Shown here piece by piece: positions 41,762 through 50,937 of a stretch of DNA of 64,000 nt; position 1 is the first letter of the stretch; the number at the start of each line of letters is the position of its first letter. Under the pieces are notes generated by a model. That model saw only the letters and a program-made list of their open reading frames with translations, did not search any database and had not been told where the DNA came from. Position numbers and translations under genes: made by a program. This DNA is from Thiodiazotropha sp040507225 (GTDB lineage Bacteria > Pseudomonadota > Gammaproteobacteria > Chromatiales > Chromatiaceae): the NCBI GenBank assembly GCA_040507225.1, contig JBEVVG010000005.1:124001-188000 (forward strand). Reading direction: 5' to 3'.

Positions 41762-43987
41762 ATGAACAGTTACCTCAACATCGACCATGTCAGCATCACC
41801 TTCCCGACCGACAATGGTCCGCTGAATGTGCTCAAGGACGTGGATCTCAAAGTGGCTCAGGGCGAATTCATCTCGCTCATCGGTCACTCGGGCTGCGGCA
41901 AATCGACGGTGCTCAATATCGTCGCCGGTCTGCTCAATGCCACCGAGGGCGGCGTGATCCTGGAAGAGAAAGAGGTCACCGAGCCGGGTCCGGATCGGGC
42001 GGTGGTGTTCCAGAACCATTCCCTGCTGCCCTGGCTGACGGTCTATGACAATGTGCGCCTGGCGGTGGACCAGGTTTTCAAGAAGACCAAGTCGAAAGAG
42101 GAGCGTCATCGCTGGACCCTGCACAATCTCGAACTGGTGCACATGTCCCACGCCCTCGACCGAAAGCCCGATGAGATCTCCGGCGGTATGAAACAGCGCG
42201 TTGGCATCGCCCGCGCGCTGGCCATGGAACCCAAGGTGCTGCTGATGGACGAACCCTTCGGCGCCCTGGACTCCCTGACCCGTACCCATATGCAGGACTC
42301 TCTGATGGAGATCCAGGCACGGCTCAACAACACCGTGATCATGATCACCCACGACGTGGACGAAGCGGTACTGCTGTCGGACCGCATCATCATGATGACC
42401 AACGGTCCCTCGGCCGCGGTGGGTGAGATTCTCAACATCGATCTTCCCAAGCCGCGCAATCGCCTCGCGCTGGCCGAGAACCCGGTCTACAACCACTACC
42501 GTGCCGAGGTGGTGCGATTCCTTCACGAGCGTCACCAGAATCCCGATGACAATCAGCCCAAGGCGACCGCCGAGCCTGAACAGGACACCGTGGTCGATCT
42601 GTCGGCCTGGCTCAATTCCGCCCAGTCCAGCAGCGGCAAGACCCTGGAGAAGACCCAACTGAGTCTCGGTTTCATCCCGCTGACCGACTGCGCACCGCTG
42701 GTGGTGGCCAAGGAGAAGGGTTTCTTCCGTCAGCAGGGGCTCGAAGTGGAGCTCTCGCGGGAGAACTCCTGGGCCAACATTCGTGACAAGGTCTCCATCG
42801 GCATGCTGGATGGCGCACAGATGCTGGCAGCCATGCCACTGGCCAGTGCGGTGGGTGCTAATTCACACGGCACGGGCGGTGCGGTGCCCATGATCACCGC
42901 CATGAGCCTGGACCTGAACGGCAACGGGATCACCGTATCGAAAGCGATCTACGAACAGATGGCGGCCACCGGTGAAACCGACCTGGATACCCCGGCCGGC
43001 AGCGGACGAGCCCTGAAAAAGGTCATCGAGGCGAACAAGGCCGCGGGGGAGAAGCCCCTGATGTTCGCCACCGTGTTTCCCTACTCGTCTCACAACTACC
43101 TGCTGCGTTACTGGCTGGCGGCTTCGGGCATCGATCCCGACAAGGACATCCAGCTTTCGGTAGTGCCGCCACCGCAGATGGTCAACTATTTGCAGGCCGG
43201 AGTGATCTCCGGATTCTGCGTCGGAGAGCCCTGGAACACCCTTGCGGTGTGCAACGGTCTCGGTCATACCCTTGCTGCCAGTTACGACATCTGGAACAAC
43301 CATCCGGAGAAGGTGTTTGGCGTGGCGGGCAGCTGGGCGGCCGCCAATCCCAACACCCATCAGGCAGTGCTCACCGCCCTGATCAAGGCCTGCGAGTGGA
43401 TCGACCGGCCGGAAAACCGGGAAGAGGTCTGCGAACTGCTGAGCCAGGGTCGTTATGTCAACGCACCCAAGGAGATCCTGGAGAAGTCGATGCTCGGCAC
43501 CTTCCAGTTCTCCGCCGATGCGGAGGCGGTGGAACGGGCTGACTTCAATGTTTTCAGTCGCTACAGCGCCAACTTTCCCTGGCACTCTCATGCCCTCTGG
43601 TTCCTGACCCAGATGGCGCGTTGGGGTCAGCTGCGTGAACCAGTCGATCTGAAGAAGGTCGCACGCCAGGTCTACCGTCCGGAACTCTTCCGCAAGGCTG
43701 CCGAGGCCCTCGGTATCGACCTGCCGCTCAGCGAAATGAAGGCGGAAGGGGTTCATCCCGAGCGCTGGTCGCTGCCGGGTAAGCCGGGTGAACTGACGCT
43801 GGGCGCGGACCGCTTTTTCGATGGGGTCACTTTTGACCCCAATGATCCGATCGGCTATCTGGATCGGGAACCGGTGACCAGTCTCGCCTTTACCCTGAAT
43901 TCACTACGCGAGGTCAACCCCCTGCCCGGCGGTACCTTGCCGACGGCATCCGTCAAAGCAGAGCTGAGCGAAGAGGCAAGCCAATGA
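41762..43987 (+). CDS. nrtC: Nitrate ABC transporter ATPase fused to a nitrate-binding domain
   Basis: A 741-residue two-domain protein. Residues 1-265 are an ABC ATPase (Walker A GHSGCGKS, Q-loop FQNHS, signature SGGMKQR, Walker B LLMDEPFGALD). After a linker (about 265-300), residues 300-741 are a NrtA-like domain (LGFIPLTDCAPLVVAKEKGFF, MSLDLNGNGITVSKAIYEQM, GFCVGEPWNTLAVCNGLG). The second domain has no signal peptide and therefore stays in the cytoplasm, as in cyanobacterial NrtC, where it has a regulatory role. AGGTGA precedes the ATG. The 3' end overlaps nirB by 4 bp. Confidence 0.94.
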   Translation: MNSYLNIDHVSITFPTDNGPLNVLKDVDLKVAQGEFISLIGHSGCGKSTVLNIVAGLLNATEGGVILEEKEVTEPGPDRAVVFQNHSLLPWLTVYDNVRLAVDQVFKKTKSKEERHRWTLHNLELVHMSHALDRKPDEISGGMKQRVGIARALAMEPKVLLMDEPFGALDSLTRTHMQDSLMEIQARLNNTVIMITHDVDEAVLLSDRIIMMTNGPSAAVGEILNIDLPKPRNRLALAENPVYNHYRAEVVRFLHERHQNPDDNQPKATAEPEQDTVVDLSAWLNSAQSSSGKTLEKTQLSLGFIPLTDCAPLVVAKEKGFFRQQGLEVELSRENSWANIRDKVSIGMLDGAQMLAAMPLASAVGANSHGTGGAVPMITAMSLDLNGNGITVSKAIYEQMAATGETDLDTPAGSGRALKKVIEANKAAGEKPLMFATVFPYSSHNYLLRYWLAASGIDPDKDIQLSVVPPPQMVNYLQAGVISGFCVGEPWNTLAVCNGLGHTLAASYDIWNNHPEKVFGVAGSWAAANPNTHQAVLTALIKACEWIDRPENREEVCELLSQGRYVNAPKEILEKSMLGTFQFSADAEAVERADFNVFSRYSANFPWHSHALWFLTQMARWGQLREPVDLKKVARQVYRPELFRKAAEALGIDLPLSEMKAEGVHPERWSLPGKPGELTLGADRFFDGVTFDPNDPIGYLDREPVTSLAFTLNSLREVNPLPGGTLPTASVKAELSEEASQ

Positions 43988-46437
43988 ACAGACAGAAACT
44001 GATCCTGGTCGGCAACGGTATGGCCGGTGTACGCACCCTCGAGGAGTTGTTGAAGCTCGAGCCGGAGATGTACGACATCACCGTGTTCGGTGCCGAGCCT
44101 CACCCCAACTACAACCGCATCATGCTCTCGCCGGTGTTGGCCGGTGAGAAGACCGTGGACGACATCGTGCTCAACAGTCGCGAGTGGTATGCCGAGCATG
44201 GCATCACCCTGCACACCGGCGATCCGGTGGTGGCGATCGACCGCCAGGCGCGCCAGGTGAAGACCGCCTCGGGCCTGACGGCGGGCTATGACCGCCTGCT
44301 GCTGGCCACCGGCTCCAACCCTTTCATCATCCCGGTGCCGGGTCACGACCTGGACGGGGTGATCGGTTTCCGCGACATCCGCGACGTGGAGCTGATGCTG
44401 GAGAGTGCCCGTAAATTTAAAAAGGCGGTGGTCATCGGCGGCGGTCTGCTGGGTCTGGAAGCGGCCAACGGTCTGAAGAAGAACGGCATGGACGTGACCG
44501 TGGTGCACCTGATGGACATCCTCATGGAGCGCCAGCTCGACAAACCGGCGGCCAACCTGCTCCAGGCCTCCCTGGAGGAGAGCGGCCTGGAGTTCCTGAT
44601 GCAGGCCCAGACCGAGGCGATCCTCGGAGAGCAGCGTGTCAGCGGGGTGCGCTTCAAGGACGGCAGCGAGATTCCCGCCGACCTGGTGGTGATGGCGGTG
44701 GGAATCCGTCCCAGCATCGAGCTGGCCCAGACCGCCGGCCTGCACTGTGAACGGGGCATCGTGGTCAACGACACGTTACAGACTTTCGATCCCCGCATCT
44801 ATGCGGTAGGCGAGTGCGTGCAGCATCGCAACAACTGCTACGGTCTGGTGGCCCCGTTGTTCGATCAGGCCAAGGTCTGCGCCAACCACCTGGCGCAACT
44901 CGGCTTCGGCCGCTACGAGGGCTCGGTGACTTCCACCAAGCTCAAGGTCACCGGCATCGATCTGTTCTCCGCCGGTGAGTTCAATGAGGCTGAAGGAGAC
45001 GAAACCCTGGTGCTGCAGGATCCGGCTCAGGGGGTCTACAAGAAACTGGTGATTCGCGACAACCGCATCAAGGGCGCGGTGATGTACGGCGATACCATGG
45101 ACGGCACCTGGTACTTCCAGCTGCTGCGCGAAGGCACCGATATCACCAGCTTTCGCAATACCATCCTGTTCGGTCAGCACGATCTGGGCGACGCCGGTCA
45201 TGGCGAGGAGACCCGGGTGGTCAAGCTCTCCGATGACGCCGAGATCTGCGGCTGTAACGGTGTCTGCAAGGGCGACATCATTCAGGCGATTTCCAGCAAG
45301 GGGCTGTTCACACTGGACGAGGTGCGGGCCCACACCAAGGCCTCCGCCTCCTGCGGCTCCTGTACCGGGATGGTGGAAGCCCTGCTCGCCTCCACCGTGG
45401 GTGAGGGTTATGCCGCCGCGCCGAGCAAGAAGGCGATGTGCGGTTGCACCGAGCGCAGTCACGACGAAGTGCGCCGGGCGATCCGCGAGGACGGATTGAA
45501 GAACATGCGCGGGGTGTTCGATACCCTGGGCTGGAAGACCCCGGACGGTTGCACCAGCTGCCGCCCGGCGCTCAACTTCTACCTGCTCGCCGCCTGGCCC
45601 GGAGAGTATCAGGACGACGCCCAGTCGCGCTTCATCAACGAGCGGGCCCACGGCAACATCCAGAAGGACGGCACCTACTCGGTGGTGCCGCGCATGTTCG
45701 GCGGGCTGTGCACCGCCAACGATCTGCGCGCCATTGCGGATGTGTCTGACAAATACAAAGTGCCGGAAATGAAAGTTACCGGCGGGCAACGAATCGATCT
45801 GTTCGGGGTGAAGAAAGAAGACCTGCCGGCAATGTGGAAGGACCTCGCGGCGGCCGGATTCGTCTCCGGTCACGCCTACGGCAAGGCGCTGCGCACGGTG
45901 AAGACCTGCGCGGGCAAGAACTGGTGCCGCTTCGGCACCCAGGATTCCACCGGTCTCGGTGTACAGCTCGAAGAGCTGACCTGGGGTTCATGGATGCCGC
46001 ACAAATTCAAGCTGGCGGTCTCCGGCTGCCCGCGCAACTGCGCCGAGGCGACCATCAAGGACCTGGGCGTGGTGTGTGTCGACTCCGGCTACGAACTGCA
46101 CGTGGGCGGCAACGGCGGCATCAAGGTGCGCATCACCGACCTGTTGTGCAAGGTCGGCAGCGAGGCGGAGGTGCTGGAATACACCGGCGCCTTCATCCAG
46201 CTCTATCGCGAGGAGGCCCACTACCTGGAACGCACCGCGCCCTGGGTGGAGCGGGTCAGCCTGGGCTACGTGAAACAACGCATCGTCGATGACGAGGCCG
46301 GCCGCCAGACCCTTTACGAGCGTTTCAAGCACAGCCAGCAGTTCGCCCAGGTCGATCCCTGGCGCGAGCGCGCCGAGGGGGCCGAGGCTCACGAATTCAC
46401 ACCTTTGAACATCGACCGACTGAGGGCCGCATCATGA
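43984..46437 (+). CDS. nirB: Assimilatory NADH-nitrite reductase large subunit
   Basis: A 817-residue enzyme reducing nitrite to ammonium in the cytoplasm. The FAD/NADH part (about 1-400) has VGNGMAGVRTLEEL and VVIGGGLLGLEAANGL. BFD-like [2Fe-2S] segments follow (about 420-520, with CGCNGVCKGDI, CGSCTGMVEA and CGCTERSHDE). The sirohaem/[4Fe-4S] domain carries TCAGKNWCRFGTQDSTGLG and SGCPRNCAEATIKDLGVV, which supply the four Cys ligands. Length matches NirB. It overlaps nrtC and nirD by 4 bp each. Confidence 0.96.
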   Translation: MNRQKLILVGNGMAGVRTLEELLKLEPEMYDITVFGAEPHPNYNRIMLSPVLAGEKTVDDIVLNSREWYAEHGITLHTGDPVVAIDRQARQVKTASGLTAGYDRLLLATGSNPFIIPVPGHDLDGVIGFRDIRDVELMLESARKFKKAVVIGGGLLGLEAANGLKKNGMDVTVVHLMDILMERQLDKPAANLLQASLEESGLEFLMQAQTEAILGEQRVSGVRFKDGSEIPADLVVMAVGIRPSIELAQTAGLHCERGIVVNDTLQTFDPRIYAVGECVQHRNNCYGLVAPLFDQAKVCANHLAQLGFGRYEGSVTSTKLKVTGIDLFSAGEFNEAEGDETLVLQDPAQGVYKKLVIRDNRIKGAVMYGDTMDGTWYFQLLREGTDITSFRNTILFGQHDLGDAGHGEETRVVKLSDDAEICGCNGVCKGDIIQAISSKGLFTLDEVRAHTKASASCGSCTGMVEALLASTVGEGYAAAPSKKAMCGCTERSHDEVRRAIREDGLKNMRGVFDTLGWKTPDGCTSCRPALNFYLLAAWPGEYQDDAQSRFINERAHGNIQKDGTYSVVPRMFGGLCTANDLRAIADVSDKYKVPEMKVTGGQRIDLFGVKKEDLPAMWKDLAAAGFVSGHAYGKALRTVKTCAGKNWCRFGTQDSTGLGVQLEELTWGSWMPHKFKLAVSGCPRNCAEATIKDLGVVCVDSGYELHVGGNGGIKVRITDLLCKVGSEAEVLEYTGAFIQLYREEAHYLERTAPWVERVSLGYVKQRIVDDEAGRQTLYERFKHSQQFAQVDPWRERAEGAEAHEFTPLNIDRLRAAS

Positions 46438-46763
46438 CCGACTGGATCGCTATTGCAAAACTCGATGAGATCCCGAAGCTCGGCGCGCGCAAGCTGAAGA
46501 CCGAGCAGGTGGAGATCGCTGTCTTTCGCACCGGCAACGACGAGGTGTTCGCCCTGCGCGACCGCTGTCCCCATCGCGGCGGGCCGCTCTCCCAGGGCAT
46601 CGTGCACGGTCATGCGGTGAGCTGTCCTTTGCACAACTGGAAGATCGATCTGCATAACGGCCAGGTGCAGGGACCGGATGAGGGGTGTGTGAACACCTAC
46701 GGCGTCAAGGTGGAGGAGGGGGTGGTCTACCTGAGTCTCGCCTCGGTGGAATCGGCGGCCTGA
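46434..46763 (+). CDS. nirD: Nitrite reductase small subunit (Rieske type)
   Basis: A 109-residue NirD with a Rieske [2Fe-2S] site: CPHRGGPLSQG and CPLHNWKIDL supply two Cys and two His. It pairs with NirB. The ATGA overlap with nirB shows coupling; nasA follows after 108 bp. Confidence 0.95.
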   Translation: MTDWIAIAKLDEIPKLGARKLKTEQVEIAVFRTGNDEVFALRDRCPHRGGPLSQGIVHGHAVSCPLHNWKIDLHNGQVQGPDEGCVNTYGVKVEEGVVYLSLASVESAA

Positions 46764-46871
46764 AGCGGCTGGTGTGGCAGGGGCCGGGCCATCCGGATAA
46801 CCCTGTCCACTGGAGGTTGTCTCGCGCGGAGACCCCGGTCATTAATTGAACAACGAACGAGTGATGTCCCG

Positions 46872-49556
46872 ATGAGTCAGGCAAAGATCCCACCGCAACC
46901 CGTCAAGAGCACCTGCCCCTACTGCGGAGTGGGCTGTGGTCTGCTGATGGAGCAGGACGCAGAGGGTGCCTGGCGGGTCATCGGCGACCCGCAACACCCC
47001 TCCAACCAGGGTCGGCTCTGTTCCAAGGGTACCGCGCTCAATGAGACCCTCGACCTGGACGGTCGGCTACTGACCCCCCGGGTCGATGGTCATGATAGCG
47101 GCTGGGAATCCGCCCTCGACGCGGTGGCCAGCCGCTTCCGGGCGGTGATTGACGCACACGGTCCTGATGCGGTGGCCTTCTATGTATCGGGTCAGTTGCT
47201 CACCGAGGACTACTATATTGCCAACAAATTGATGAAAGGGTTCATCGGTTCAGGCAACATCGACACAAATTCACGGCTGTGCATGTCCTCATCGGTGGCG
47301 GGGCACAAGCGGGCATTCGGTTCCGACACGGTGCCGGGCTGTTACGAGGATTTCGAACAGGCCGGGCTGATCGTGCTGACCGGTTCCAACACGGCCTGGT
47401 GCCACCCGGTGCTGTACAGGCGTATCGTCCGCGCAAGGGAGCGTAACCCGGAGTTGCGGGTGGTGGTCATCGACCCCCGGGAGACCGCCACCTGCGAGGT
47501 TGCCGATCTGCATCTGGCGCTGCGCCCGGGCACCGACGGAATCCTCTTCAATGGCCTGTTGAGTTTCCTTGCGGACAACCGGGCCATCGACGAGGACTTC
47601 GTCGGCCGACATACCGAAGGACTGGATGCCGCACTGCAGGCCGCCCGCTGGTATGCGCCTTCGGTGACCGCGGTGGCCGAACACTGCGGCCTGCCGGTAG
47701 AGGACCTGCTTACCCTGTACCGCTGGTACCTGATGACCGAACGCACTGTGACCCTCTACTCCCAGGGCATCAACCAGACCTCCAGCGGTACCGACAAGGT
47801 CAATGCGATCATCAACTGCCATCTCTACACCGGGCGGATCGGGCGTCCCGGCATGGGACCCTTTTCGATCACCGGACAACCCAATGCGATGGGCGGTCGG
47901 GAGGTCGGGGCGTTATCCAACCAGTTGGCCTGCCACATGGATATAGAAAACCCGGAGCACCGGGAACTGGTGGGCCGTTTCTGGCAAACCGACCGGCTGG
48001 TCTCGCAACCCGGTCTCAAGGCCGTGGATCTGTTTCACGCCGTGGAGGCGGGTCAGGTCAAGGCGTTGTGGGTCATGGCCACCAACCCGGCGGTCAGTGT
48101 GCCGGACGCCAACCAGGTACGACGCGCCCTGGCGAAGTGCGAATTTCTGGTGGTCTCCGACAGCGTGTGCGATACCGATACCAGCCGCTATGCGGATGTG
48201 CTGCTGCCCGCCCGGGGCTGGGGGGAAAAGGATGGCACGGTGACCAGTTCAGAACGCACCATCAGTCGTCAGCACCGGTTTCTCGAGCCAGCCGGAGAGA
48301 GCCGGCCCGACTGGTGGATCCTCAGCCAGGTGGCGTCCCGCATGGGATATCCGGGATTCGATTACTCGGCCCCAGCGGAGATATTCCACGAGTACGCGGA
48401 ACTGTCCGGTTTCGAGAACCAGGGGCGCCGGGATTTCGACATCTCCGGACTGGCAGGCCTGGACGCGGAGCGGTACGACGCGCTCTCACCGGTGCAGTGG
48501 CCGGTCCCCGCCGGGCAGGCTGAGGGCACGCCGCGCCTGTTCGCCGATGGGGGCTTTTTCAGGCCCTCCGGACGGGCCCTGTTTGTCCCGGTTTCTCCAC
48601 GCCCGCCCGGCACGCCGTTGGATTCGGACTATCCCCTAGTGCTGAATACCGGTCGGGTGCGGGACCAGTGGCACACTATGACGCGTACCGGTAAGTCGGG
48701 GCGGCTGTTCGGTCACGATCACGAACCATTCGCCGAGATTCATCCCGAGGATGCGCAGCGCTATGCCCTGGAGGAGGGCGAACTGGTGAAGGTCAGCAGC
48801 CGCTGGGGCGAGGTGGTGGTGCGTGCCCGGGTCAGCGACCGCCAGCGACCGGGAGCGATCTTCGTGCCCATGCACTGGAACGATCAGTTCGCCAGCAACG
48901 CGGCAGTGGACCGGTTGGTGAATCCGGTGCTCGATCCGATATCCGGGCAACCGGAGTTCAAACATACCCCGGTGACCATTCAGGCCTACCGTCCCGCCTG
49001 GCAGGGCTTTCTGCTGACCCGGGAACGGGTCATGCTGGAGCAGGCCGGATACTGGGCCAAGGCGAAACGGGACGGGCTGTGGCACTACGAACTGGCGGGG
49101 GAGTCCACCGCGGACGACTGGTCGGCGGTTGCCCGGGGTCTGCTCGGCTCCGCCAGCGATGTCACCCAGTGGGCGGAGATGATGGACCCCGGAGGGGGGC
49201 AGTATCGCGGGGTCAGCGTGTTGGATGGACAACTGCAGAGCTGCCTGTTCATAGGTCCGGATCATCAGCTGCCGAAACGCGACTGGCTGGTGCAGCTGTT
49301 CAGCAAATCCCAATTGACCCGTCAGGAGCGTCTGCGGCTGCTGGCCGGCGCGCCGGGCAGCGCCGCCGAGGATGCGGGCAAGACCGTATGTGCCTGCTTT
49401 GGCGTGGGCGAGAATACCCTGATCCAGGCGATTCGCGAACAGGGGCTGACCACCCCCGAGGCCATTGGCGCAACACTCAAGGCGGGGACCAACTGCGGCT
49501 CCTGTCTCTCCGAGATCAAGCATCTGATCCATCAACATCAGCCACAGACTGCCTGA
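46872..49556 (+). CDS. nasA: Assimilatory nitrate reductase catalytic subunit
   Basis: A 894-residue cytoplasmic molybdenum bis-MGD enzyme. The N-terminal [4Fe-4S] site is in STCPYCGVGCGLLMEQ with a further Cys in GRLCSKGTAL. Molybdopterin-domain markers include NTNSRLCMSSSVAGHKRAFG-type and GTDGILFNGLL segments and the C-terminal Mo-binding part around GRVRDQWHTMTRTGK. The last 60 residues are a BFD-type [2Fe-2S] domain (CACFGVGENTLIQAI, NCGSCLSEIK), as in Klebsiella NasA. There is no Tat signal, so it is not a periplasmic Nap enzyme. It reduces nitrate to nitrite for NirBD. Confidence 0.96.
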   Translation: MSQAKIPPQPVKSTCPYCGVGCGLLMEQDAEGAWRVIGDPQHPSNQGRLCSKGTALNETLDLDGRLLTPRVDGHDSGWESALDAVASRFRAVIDAHGPDAVAFYVSGQLLTEDYYIANKLMKGFIGSGNIDTNSRLCMSSSVAGHKRAFGSDTVPGCYEDFEQAGLIVLTGSNTAWCHPVLYRRIVRARERNPELRVVVIDPRETATCEVADLHLALRPGTDGILFNGLLSFLADNRAIDEDFVGRHTEGLDAALQAARWYAPSVTAVAEHCGLPVEDLLTLYRWYLMTERTVTLYSQGINQTSSGTDKVNAIINCHLYTGRIGRPGMGPFSITGQPNAMGGREVGALSNQLACHMDIENPEHRELVGRFWQTDRLVSQPGLKAVDLFHAVEAGQVKALWVMATNPAVSVPDANQVRRALAKCEFLVVSDSVCDTDTSRYADVLLPARGWGEKDGTVTSSERTISRQHRFLEPAGESRPDWWILSQVASRMGYPGFDYSAPAEIFHEYAELSGFENQGRRDFDISGLAGLDAERYDALSPVQWPVPAGQAEGTPRLFADGGFFRPSGRALFVPVSPRPPGTPLDSDYPLVLNTGRVRDQWHTMTRTGKSGRLFGHDHEPFAEIHPEDAQRYALEEGELVKVSSRWGEVVVRARVSDRQRPGAIFVPMHWNDQFASNAAVDRLVNPVLDPISGQPEFKHTPVTIQAYRPAWQGFLLTRERVMLEQAGYWAKAKRDGLWHYELAGESTADDWSAVARGLLGSASDVTQWAEMMDPGGGQYRGVSVLDGQLQSCLFIGPDHQLPKRDWLVQLFSKSQLTRQERLRLLAGAPGSAAEDAGKTVCACFGVGENTLIQAIREQGLTTPEAIGATLKAGTNCGSCLSEIKHLIHQHQPQTA

Positions 49557-49599
49557 TCCGACCGAACTTCATAACCCGCTTATCAAGAGGTAACAGACC

Positions 49600-50013
49600 A
49601 TGACCCCCGATACCATCCAACTCGTCAAATCCAGCTGGGCCCAGGTGACGCCCATCGCGGACCAGGCCGCGGCGCTGTTCTACGGTCGCCTGTTCGAGGT
49701 CTACCCGGAAGTGAAACCCTACTTCAAGGGCGACATGACCGAACAGGGACGCAAGCTGATGGCCATGATTGGCACTGCGGTGAACAGTCTCGATAACCTG
49801 GAACCCCTGCTGCCGGCGATCCGCGAATCCGGTAAACGGCACGCCGCCTACGGAGTAAAGGAGGTGGATTACGACAAGGTGGCGGACGCCCTGATCTGGA
49901 CCTTGGGCGAGGGCCTGGGGGAGGCGTTTACCGCTGACGTGAAATCCGCCTGGGTCAGCACCTACGGAGCCCTGTCCGAGGTGATGAAAGACGGAGCCCG
50001 GGAAGCGGCCTGA
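49600..50013 (+). CDS. Single-domain bacterial globin
   Basis: A 137-residue globin of the Vitreoscilla haemoglobin / flavohaemoglobin head type. Helix landmarks are LVKSSWAQVTPIADQAAALFYGRLFEVYPEVKPYF at the start (Phe of the CD region) and the proximal His in ESGKRHAAYGVKEVDY. There is no reductase domain. Placed 43 bp after nasA with its own Shine-Dalgarno (AAGAGG), it probably belongs to the nitrate operon and may detoxify NO formed from nitrite or deliver oxygen (inference). Confidence 0.92.
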   Translation: MTPDTIQLVKSSWAQVTPIADQAAALFYGRLFEVYPEVKPYFKGDMTEQGRKLMAMIGTAVNSLDNLEPLLPAIRESGKRHAAYGVKEVDYDKVADALIWTLGEGLGEAFTADVKSAWVSTYGALSEVMKDGAREAA

Positions 50014-50022
50014 CAGGCTGGC

Positions 50023-50937
50023 TCATCGAGGCCCTGGCTGGGGAATGTCCCTGGCCCGGGCCCGAACCGACCGGTTCTTGCCGGCGAACTTGGCCTGGTA
50101 CAGCGCCATATCGGCATTCACCAGCAATGCATCGATGGATGACATGTCGGGCGTCTTTTCCGCCACTCCGCAGCTGATGCGAAAGGTCAGTGTATTGTTT
50201 GTCTCCGACAATGCGTGGGTGGAGACCTCATTGCGGATCCGTTCGATCATCTCCCAGAACCTGTCCCGGTTGGTATGCGTCGCGACAACCGCGAATTCCT
50301 CACCTCCGATCCGTCCGGCCACCTGACCGGGGTCCAGGTTCCGTTCCAGGATCGTCGCAATCCGCCTGATCACCGTATCGCCGACCGCGTGACCGTGGGC
50401 GTCGTTGATCTGCTTGAAATCATCGATATCTATCATCGCCGCCAATACCTGTGGATTTGAATCGAACAGGGTCGAGGCGAGTTGAAAGAAATGCCGCCGG
50501 TTGAACAGGCCGGTGAGGGAATCGTGCTGCGCGAGATATTCCATCTCGCGCATCAGCGAGCGCAAGCGCAGGTGCGTCTTGATGCGCGCCAGCAGTTCCA
50601 TACGTTTGAAGGGCTTGGTGACATAGTCGATGCCACCGGACGCGTAGGCCTGTTCAATCGAGACCTCGTCTGACTTTGCGGTGAGGAAAATAACCGGGAT
50701 GTCACACAGATCCGGTTTGTTCTGGATTTCCCGGCACACCGTATAGCCGTCCATGACCGGCATCATGATATCCAGAAGCACCAGATCGACGGCCTCATGC
50801 TGGAGGATTTCCAGACATGAAGGGCCGTCCAGGGCGACCAGCAGATCATACGAGTCACTCAACAGATCCACGAGAATATCGATATTCGAAGCGGTGTCAT
50901 CGACGAGCAGCAGGGTTTGCGTTTTGTCCGGGTTCAT
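50023..50937 (-). CDS. Response regulator with diguanylate cyclase domain
   Basis: A 304-residue protein. The receiver domain (about 8-125) has LLLVDDTASN, the phospho-Asp in LVLLDIMMPVMDG and a Lys in YVTKPF. The GGDEF domain (about 130-295) has the active motif GGEEF and DPLTG-like HDSLTGLFNRRHF. No RxxD inhibitory site is visible at the normal place. It should make cyclic di-GMP when phosphorylated, most likely by the hybrid kinase gene just upstream, with which it overlaps by 4 bp. Confidence 0.93.
   Translation of the reverse strand: MNPDKTQTLLLVDDTASNIDILVDLLSDSYDLLVALDGPSCLEILQHEAVDLVLLDIMMPVMDGYTVCREIQNKPDLCDIPVIFLTAKSDEVSIEQAYASGGIDYVTKPFKRMELLARIKTHLRLRSLMREMEYLAQHDSLTGLFNRRHFFQLASTLFDSNPQVLAAMIDIDDFKQINDAHGHAVGDTVIRRIATILERNLDPGQVAGRIGGEEFAVVATHTNRDRFWEMIERIRNEVSTHALSETNNTLTFRISCGVAEKTPDMSSIDALLVNADMALYQAKFAGKNRSVRARARDIPQPGPR

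Noticed and set aside
46872..49556. Considered a periplasmic NapA nitrate reductase
   Set aside because: No Tat signal, a C-terminal BFD-type [2Fe-2S] domain, and location with nirBD and nrt genes fit NasA.
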